Source: Acanthosoma haemorrhoidale (taxonomy: Eukaryota; Arthropoda; Insecta; Hemiptera; Acanthosomatidae). From it: DNA of 64,000 nucleotides. A program made the position numbers and the translations under genes. The notes beneath the pieces are model-generated. The model was not told the origin of the DNA. It made no database searches and saw only the letters and a program-made list of their open reading frames with translations. The DNA lies in contig OV884009.1 of the NCBI GenBank assembly GCA_930367205.1, positions 100,461,189 through 100,525,188 on the forward strand. Reading direction: 5' to 3'. This document shows, piece after piece, positions 59,001-64,000 of this stretch; within the stretch, counting starts at the first letter, position 1; each line of letters starts with the position of its first letter.

Positions 59001-62000
59001 TTTTTTTTATTTATAAACCAGGAACCTGTTGGAAAAAATATTTTTAAGGGTAGAAAACATTTTATTTTCCAAATACCCACCTTTTTGGTCTTACAACTTC
59101 CGGGTGGTCTCTGAGGGCCAGAAGTGTAACCCAATTTCAATTTGGATACCCATTGGATTGGTGAGTCACACTTTCTTTTTTTTTTTTTCATGAATTGTCT
59201 CCTGTAGACTGATGGTTACCTATTGCCCAGGGTTCTCCTTGACTATACAGCCTAGATTAAAATAGGCACTGGTTGCCACTGTGGCATTTGACCTGTTAAG
59301 ATATATTATTAGTAAACACTTTTTGTTAGCGCAGGTGAATTACTGTGTTTATTGCTATATAGGAGCCACTCTTTTTATCCTCAAAAACAATATAAAAAAA
59401 ATTCAAAAGTAACAGAACAAATTTACAGGTTTACAAAAATCAAACCTATTTTAATTATCAATAAAAATTTTAATCTGCACAGTTTATAAAATGGACCACA
59501 ACAATTTTAAAGCTAATGTTTTCTTCAAAATACATCTTATGCATTGATAAATACAGTATCCACAGAGCATTAATTTTTTTTAAACAAAAGCTTATAGATT
59601 CAGTATTTTACATTTTAAAACTTATCGTTAGAAATCACTTAAATCTGGTCATTCGAAAATGATCTCTTGATTGGTAAAAGGTAAATTTTGTTAGTTATTT
59701 TCATATTTTTGACATCAGGAAATACATATCCACAGTGTTGTAGACAAATAAGCTGGCCAAATGTCCATCCAGCAAGAAATTTTTTTTAATCTGTGTTTAA
59801 CATGGCATAAAACACTTTCACAATGTAATTTCATTGCAAACAATAGTAACCACCCCATCCAGCATCTCATAGACAAAATATTGTCTATGGATGAAACAAG
59901 TACTCACCTAGGTGAAAGATAAAAAAAGAGGGGCATTCATATCTGTAAGTTTAGATAAAACTTTAAAACCAAAAAAAACAAAAAAAAAAAAAAAAAAAAA
60001 AAGAGGGCCATATATCTCAGATAAGGGTTGACCAAAAGACAAGTAATATGTTTTATTTAGGGACTCTATCCTGGCAGTTACAGAAAACCTGGGCTTCCTT
60101 TGCTTGTTAGTTCATTTACCTTGGCCTCCGGAACCATCAGTTACCCCAACCTTGGACTGGGCTGCTCACGGAAGGTGAGAGTGAATTCAGGAAGGCAAGC
60201 CTAGGTGGCGACCCTTCATTGAGACATATCCATCACTCCCCTTGGAATTACTATATCTTAATTATGAAAAAAAGATGATCTAAAAATATCTGTATATATA
60301 TCTGAATGCAAATTTGAATCAATTGTTCTTGGTTTAAATAGTAAATGCTATTTTTCCATTGTGTTATCTTCAGAAGTAGCATGGCTATGGGCAAGCATTA
60401 TTTTTTCAGCTCCAACTGCAACTGTTATTGTTTTTGTTTTTTGTAAAACTTTATCTGTTATCTTTAAAATGTTATTATAATAAACATGTATAATTTAATT
60501 AAATTACATGATAAAATTATTATATTTTCTAATTATTGATATTTTTAATAATTCACATTCCCTTAATTAACAGCACGTTCATTTGCAGTAGTGCACTATG
60601 TGAATAATGTTGCAAAACAGGTTAAAACATTCTACTTGTCCCTCAAAGTTTAAGTCAATATAAAATTTAACATCTAAACGACATACATAAATCAAAATGT
60701 GTCATTTTACATGGTTCACGTGTCATTGAAGTACATATTTGATTTAAGTGAAGTTACATTAGCTATCCTTTATATAGGATATTTAGTTTTTAACTTTTCT
60801 AAATCCAAGGTCTTTAAATCATTTAAAAATACGATCATGAAAAAAATGTAAGAAATTTTGCCTCTTTCCTTGGGGTTGTGGGATATAACCAGGGGTAAAA
60901 GTCATTGTTATATTTTAACACTGTTATTAATATATTGTTAAATCAAGAATAAATCAACCATCAACTATAATTTTTATTGACGCAGGGGAAGGCTGAAGGA
61001 TCTCGAACAGCAATTTGGGTTCGAAGCAGAATACAGGCAGAACTGTTTCATCTTGGTTGCCTTCTTCATTGTCATCCTGGAAAAGTTATTTTTGTTGCTG
61101 TTCTTCTTCTGGCTTCATTTTCTGTTGGCCTCAAAAGTGCTGTGTTTCATACAAAAATAGAACAACTCTGGATAGAAGGTAAATTTAAATTAATTTTTAT
61201 AAAATATTTGTTATGTTTATAGGTCTTAATGTGCTTATTAAAAATGAAAATATTAAACAAAACATGTAGTTTCAAGGTATTATACACTATAAACCATACT
61301 ATAAGATTCCCTTCTATATCTATTTATACACATTATTAAAAATACAATAAATCATTTGTATCAAAAACTGAAACAAATGTTACTGCATTTTTGTAACCAA
61401 ATTTTCTTATTACAGAAGGAGGAAATGTTGAGCGAGAGCTACGCTACCGACAGATGGCTCTTGGAGAGGATTCTCTGGACACACATCAACTGCTTATTCA
61501 GACTGGGAAGTCTCCAGAGTCATCAGTACTTCATCCCGCCAGTCTGCTTAAACATGTGGAAATTGTTAAAATTGCAGTTCAGCATAGTATTCAACTTTTT
61601 GATGTGTAAGCTAAAATTACTTAATAAGCTCATTATATTTGTGACGCTGTAAGAGTTTTAAATGTATTTTTTATGGAAATACAATGACAACACTGTAGCT
61701 AAATGACATTGCTTTTGGAGACTGCATAGGCTTTTTTTGTATTTTTTATAATTCTTAATTTTTTGAAATGTATTGTTTGGCGTGTTTCCATGGTCACCAT
61801 CTACTGTGGGAATTTATTTGCATCTGCATATTCCATTCAATAAGAATACTAGATGAATCAATTAATAAAATACATTTTTATTTCTATACCTCCTGGTTAG
61901 TTTCTTAGTCTATCTGCATCCATCCATGTCCATGATTCAATTCATTCCAAGAATCACTAATAGTTATAGATGGCTGATTGTTATTGCTAGATGCGCCATA

Positions 62001-62882
62001 TCCCCAAGACAACTTGTTTTCATGGCGAGGACATGATCATAAATATCACAGTAGGAATGCAATGAAAGTGGGAAGAATTTGTGTTTATGATATAATTACC
62101 TCCTGGCATCCTGATATAGGAGAAATCAGGAGCTCACATGGACATCATGGCAAGGTACCTCAAGTATGTCTGTTTACCACTAGGGGTTGTGGAGGAGTTC
62201 CATTTACCAAACACCATCTTCAGTATGTCAGTATTATTTTGGTGATTAATTTATATACTTTGAGAATTTTACTGCTTCATAATATTGTTTGTACAAATAT
62301 GTACTGTAATTTGTCTGTAATTTCCTTCATAAATAATATGTGAATTGTCAAGTAGTCTTTAATTTCTGTCTGGGATACAATCATGAAGTTAACTTCCTTT
62401 GCTCGGGAATTACGTCATTTGAAAAAGCTGTGACGTTTATATTATAAGTGGGTGTGTTGTCTTCCTTAATATTAAGCTGCTGCAGTTTGTCTTCTAGGAG
62501 AATTGATAATTTCCCCCCGGAATCTGAGCTGGTAGTAATTGATGGGGAACTTGTGACGGATAACAATAAATTCTCTATGAATGTATAATATGTTGAATTA
62601 TGTAAGAATTTCTATCTATGATTATTATTTTTCAGAACTTGGAGACTAAAAGATATGTGCTACACACCAAGTATTCCGAATTTTGACCTTCATTATATTG
62701 ATCAAGTAAAATAAATTTATTATTTGTAATTTTTTTTATTTTGAGTCCAACGGTTTTATTTTAATTACCATTTATATTTTCCAGATATTTGAAAATATAA
62801 TCCCTTGTGCCATAATCACCCCATTAGACTGTTTTTGGGAAGGCTCAAAACTCTTAGGACCAGATTATCCAGTTACTATTCC
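39497..62882 (+). CDS. ptc: patched (Hedgehog receptor), 5' part, five exons seen
   Basis: Joined exons 39497-39577, 60986-61178, 61416-61605, 62636-62705 and 62785-62882 give about 210 residues, the first sixth of a protein usually near 1200-1500 residues. Recognition rests on DVYVRTAWGHAEIALTQINK, GSRTAIWVRSRIQ, SVGLKSA, QLWIEEGGN and DTHQLLIQT, HPASLLKH, LKDMCYTPSIPNF and IIPCAIITPLDCFWEGSKLL, all in Patched order. The protein is a 12-pass RND-family membrane protein that restrains Smoothened until Hedgehog binds. The visible part has the cytoplasmic N-terminus, the first membrane helix (residues about 61-76) and the start of the first extracellular domain. All splice junctions are GT-AG and keep frame. 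The gene continues beyond the window. Confidence 0.95.
42430..42720. other. GC-richer block in ptc intron 1
   Basis: Higher GC than its surroundings, with an open plus-strand frame of 73 codons lacking any known domain. It could be an enhancer, an unrecognised repeat or chance. Confidence 0.25.
43160..43400. other. GC-richer block in ptc intron 1
   Basis: GGATGGGGTGG and GGCGGCCAGGTGATGGAGCG-like sequence. A 105-codon minus-strand frame shows no domain. Content is unexplained. Confidence 0.25.
43895..44050. other. GC-richer block in ptc intron 1
   Basis: Contains GGCCGGCTCAGCGGCTACG and CCCTCGGGAGGGGC (CCCTC/GAGGG palindrome). No coding content is recognised. Confidence 0.25.
44195..44236 (+). 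other. Overlapping perfect inverted repeats (alternative hairpins)
   Basis: TTGGCATATCTT (44203-44214) is the exact reverse complement of AAGATATGCCAA (44225-44236), with a 10-base loop. ATTCTTAA (44195-44202) also pairs exactly with TTAAGAAT (44213-44220). The two stems cannot coexist fully. Function is unknown. Confidence 0.7.
46857..46865 (-). promoter_or_regulatory. Ci/Gli consensus site in ptc intron 1 (exact)
   Basis: GACCACCCA is the reverse complement of TGGGTGGTC, the optimal Ci/Gli nonamer. It lies 7.3 kb downstream of exon 1. ptc is a direct Hedgehog target, so the site is plausible, but occupancy is not shown. It lies near repeat C, so it could be carried by a repeat. Confidence 0.4.
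46948..46978 (+). repeat. Dispersed repeat C, copy 2
   Basis: Reverse complement of 22877-22907 (CGGGGGTTGAACATATAACA core). Confidence 0.5.
47700..47965. other. GC-rich block with CT tract in ptc intron 1
   Basis: CpG-containing sequence followed by a (CT)n stretch near 47890-47910. On the opposite strand this is GA-rich, resembling the tract at the ptc promoter. It might be a regulatory element or an alternative promoter. Confidence 0.3.
52993..53046. repeat. (TA)n microsatellite
   Basis: About 27 uninterrupted TA units within intron 1. Confidence 0.97.
53325..53560. other. GC-richer block in ptc intron 1 with a near-Gli motif
   Basis: A purine-rich GAGAGTGAGAGAGGAACGG segment is followed by GC-rich sequence. 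GACCACACA at 53377-53385 differs from the Ci/Gli nonamer at one base and equals the variant near the promoter (39413-39421). Open frames on both strands lack domains. Confidence 0.3.
55155..55240 (+). repeat. Dispersed repeat A, copy 3
   Basis: GTAGTTATTTACAA, T run, GTTGAAAAAGGATATTTTTA and GTGACCGAGATGGTATAACA, matching the other copies. Downstream it shares an AAA-CCTCACGC--AGTCCCGCG-like stretch with the copy at 56560-56710. Confidence 0.6.
55525..55560 (+). repeat. Dispersed repeat B, copy 2
   Basis: GAGATCGACTTAGGTTGTTA then AAAGATTGCTGATGG-like sequence. Confidence 0.45.
55887..55925 (+). repeat. Dispersed repeat B, copy 3
   Basis: GATACGGCTTAGGTTGATGA then AAAAGGATTGTTAGG; about 360 bp after copy 2 in the same orientation, with loosely similar flanks. 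Confidence 0.5.
56025..56290. other. GC-rich block in ptc intron 1 holding an exact Gli site
   Basis: GC-rich island with a GGGGGACAGTTGCCCCC inverted repeat near 56056-56072 and several CpGs, in an otherwise AT-rich intron. It contains GACCACCCA at 56125-56133. Candidate enhancer, or a GC-rich non-autonomous repeat. Confidence 0.35.
56125..56133 (-). promoter_or_regulatory. Ci/Gli consensus site in ptc intron 1 (exact)
   Basis: GACCACCCA, an exact reverse complement of TGGGTGGTC, inside a GC-rich block 4.9 kb before exon 2. Confidence 0.45.
56560..56660 (+). repeat. Dispersed repeat A, copy 4
   Basis: TTTCAATATTTTTTTCGACA, TTTTTAGCTATTAACAG, TTTTTAGTGACAAAGAGGTT and CAACGAATA blocks in the same order as the other copies. 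Confidence 0.6.
59868..59889 (+). other. Perfect 9-bp hairpin in ptc intron 1
   Basis: CATAGACAA, loop AATA, TTGTCTATG. Stable as RNA or DNA cruciform; no known role. Confidence 0.6.
59975..60002. repeat. Poly(A) tract
   Basis: An A-rich run interrupted by single bases, about 1 kb upstream of exon 2. It could be the tail of an inserted retroposon, but no body was identified. Confidence 0.6.
60986..61178 (+). CDS. ptc: ptc exon 2 (first transmembrane helix)
   Basis: Acceptor TTATTGACGCAG, donor GAAG|GTAAAT. It encodes GKAEGSRTAIWVRSRIQAEL, a cytoplasmic stretch, the membrane helix VIFVAVLLLASFSVGL and the start of the first extracellular domain (KIEQLWIE). Enters in phase 0 and leaves in phase 1. 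Confidence 0.95.
61179..61415 (+). other. ptc: ptc intron 2
   Basis: 237 bp, GT-AG, AT-rich, nothing else visible. Confidence 0.9.
61416..61605 (+). CDS. ptc: ptc exon 3 (extracellular domain 1)
   Basis: Acceptor TTATTACAG, donor GATGT|GTAAGC. It encodes EGGNVERELRYRQMALGED, DTHQLLIQTGKSPESS and VLHPASLLKHVEIVKIAV. Spliced to exon 2 it restores the family block LWIEEGG. Enters in phase 1 and leaves in phase 2. The donor could also be read two bases earlier, but only this choice keeps the frame. Confidence 0.95.
61606..62635 (+). other. ptc: ptc intron 3
   Basis: 1030 bp, GT-AG. It contains a 121-codon plus-strand frame (61978-62343) with many histidines and an unusually protein-like stretch (SWHPDIGEIRSSHGHHGKVP) that I do not recognise. 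It is not part of the conserved Patched sequence. Confidence 0.85.
62636..62705 (+). CDS. ptc: ptc exon 4
   Basis: Acceptor TTATTTTTCAG, donor CAA|GTAAAA. It encodes TWRLKDMCYTPSIPNFDLHY and IDQ, the conserved W-LRDMC-PS-P-F block. Enters in phase 2 and leaves in phase 0. Confidence 0.93.
62706..62784 (+). other. ptc: ptc intron 4
   Basis: 79 bp, GT-AG, ending TATATTTTCCAG. Confidence 0.93.
62785..62882 (+). CDS. ptc: ptc exon 5
   Basis: It encodes IFENIIPCAIITPLDCFWEG and SKLLGPDYPVTIP, the most conserved part of this region of Patched. The donor ATTCC|GTGAGT leaves the frame in phase 2. The next conserved block (GL-Q--LLWT) is not found before the window ends. Confidence 0.95.
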
Positions 62883-64000
62883 GTGAGTATAACATATCAA
62901 TATCTAAATTTCTTAAAATTGAACTCTAATTATCTGAAAAATGAGGCAGGAATGATTAAGGATAAACACATTTTTATGAATAATAAAAGTACAAATAAAT
63001 TTTGCTGTAAAAATTTATTGAGAAGTACATCTAATATGCCTATACACCAAAAGGAAATTCTGATATAATTCCAAACATCATTCATTTCTTCCTAGTCATA
63101 TGTATTCATTAACTTCATTGAAAATTCATGAAACTTGCATTTTACTTAACACAATCCAAAATCCTAATAGTCTCTATATTCAAAAAGCTGTGTTGTTAGT
63201 TAATATTTTACCCATTCCAATGATACTTCAATTTTGTCTACATTTTATTTTATTGGCATGGAACTGTTTTCTCTTTAAATTTTAAAAACCAAAAGATAAA
63301 AGTCTGTTTTCGCACTTTTTCCAGTCTACTTGTTAATCTACGTTTGAAAACTGTTGACAAGAAAAAAAGAAAGAAGGTGAACAAATATTTAGAAAGTTCA
63401 ATTTTACCTTATTATTTACAAATGATACAATGGTGCAGTAATTCCTCGGTGATCATTGGTTTGAATTTTTTTTACTTCAAGAGGTGGGCTCATAGTCCTT
63501 ATACTTCTTTTACAGGAACCATTGTGAAGAGGTTCGTGACATCAGAACGACACTAATAAGCAGTCTTCCGGTAATTCTTTTCCATTTAAGAATTCCACCT
63601 GTTCTTGGCTGTTGGAAATAGAGTACCTTAATAAGGGTTTTGAATTAATTAGTGACCAATTTATTAAATTTTTTTGTGGCCACCAATATGAATGATAAAA
63701 ATTGGCCTTAAAAGAATGCCCTTTGTCTATTTTTGGAATGCAGTACAGCCGAGGGGCTGTAAGGTCAATCTTTATTATTTCTTGTGCTCCTTTTAGTTGT
63801 AGGACATACCTCTAAACATTCATTTTCTCCCTAACAATTTTATCGAACTTTTCGGTGCAATCAAGGCCTAATAACTGACCGCCACTGTCAATGATTATTG
63901 ATTTTTAACGTTTTATTTATCTATGGATCCCTATCTAAAAATACCCCCCAACTTCCTTTTGTTTGATTTGGTTATAACTAAATCATTATCTTTAATTTTC
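62883..64000 (+). other. ptc: ptc intron 5, start
   Basis: At least 1.1 kb, running off the window. The right half holds the Penelope-like relic described separately; 62883-63460 is AT-rich with nothing recognised. Confidence 0.75.
63470..63905 (-). pseudogene. Penelope-like element reverse transcriptase relic
   Basis: The minus strand reads KFDKIVREKMN, APRLYCIPKIDKGHSFKANF (family block PRLYGLPKIHK-----RPI), a decayed IGGPQKKF-like block, NSQEQVEFLNGK, then near 63550-63490 LLVSF and DVTNLFTMVPVKEV, equivalent to the palm-A block SFDV-SLFT-VP. Several frameshifts and at least one stop between F and D are present. Penelope-like elements are retroelements with their own reverse transcriptase lineage, often with a GIY-YIG nuclease, which is not visible here. 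It lies antisense within a ptc intron. Confidence 0.7.

Larger units (their letters stand above)
39578..60985 (+). other. ptc: ptc intron 1, 21.4 kb
   Basis: Mostly AT-rich and unlike the upstream region: I recognise no retrotransposon or transposase coding relics here. Contents listed separately are dispersed repeats A, B and C, a (TA)n tract, hairpins, GC-richer blocks and Ci/Gli-type motifs. Short open frames (for example 42487-42708, 44417-44809, 49507-49921, 52340-52633) show no recognised domain. The stretches 39578-42480, 44300-46850, 50000-52980, 53650-55050 and 57000-59850 hold nothing that I can name. Confidence 0.85.

Noticed and set aside
60990..61030. GGGTTCGAA as a tRNA B box
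   Set aside because: It lies within ptc exon 2 coding sequence, with no A box upstream.
63300..63560. ptc exon 6 after the TTTTTCCAG at about 63315-63323
   Set aside because: The following frame does not resemble the next Patched block, and part of it overlaps the Penelope-like relic on the other strand.

Overview
The window is AT-rich arthropod nuclear DNA, most likely from an insect. There are no prokaryotic features, no rRNA or tRNA genes that I can support, and no CRISPR array. The only host protein-coding gene I can support is the 5' part of patched (ptc), the Hedgehog receptor gene, on the + strand. Exon 1 lies at 39497-39577 and exons 2-5 at 60986-62882, with a 21.4 kb first intron. 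The gene runs off the right edge of the window.

Positions 1-37720 are a graveyard of mobile elements. The best-preserved is a Jockey-like non-LTR retrotransposon at 651-5256. It has an 11-bp target-site duplication and an ORF2 with an apparently complete endonuclease and reverse transcriptase. It sits inside an older, inverted relative (1-650 and 5268-5575). A decayed copy of the same family lies at 35630-37720, and 3'-end fragments lie at 16437-16745 (-) and 21124-21470 (+). Other relics include Tc1-like and mariner-like transposases, at least two further non-LTR families, an R1-like element with overlapping ORF1 and ORF2 (25500-29100), an LTR-retrotransposon gag-protease region (29817-31060), and two fragments of an uncharacterised repetitive arthropod protein family. 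A frameshifted MADF-domain sequence may belong to a processed pseudogene. A 62-bp tandem array of about 11 units lies at 31735-32445.

From about 39.2 kb the character changes. A TATAAAAG box and a long GA-rich tract precede the short ptc coding exon 1. The intron contains few recognisable coding relics of mobile elements. It does carry several GC-richer blocks, two exact GACCACCCA nonamers (the Ci/Gli consensus) and some near matches. Because ptc is a direct Hedgehog target in other animals, these are candidate feedback elements.

Patched exons 2-5 are joined by introns of phase 0, 1, 2 and 0, and intron 5 begins in phase 2; every splice site is canonical. Intron 5 holds a minus-strand Penelope-like reverse transcriptase relic. 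All family assignments rest on reading motifs by eye; no database search was run.
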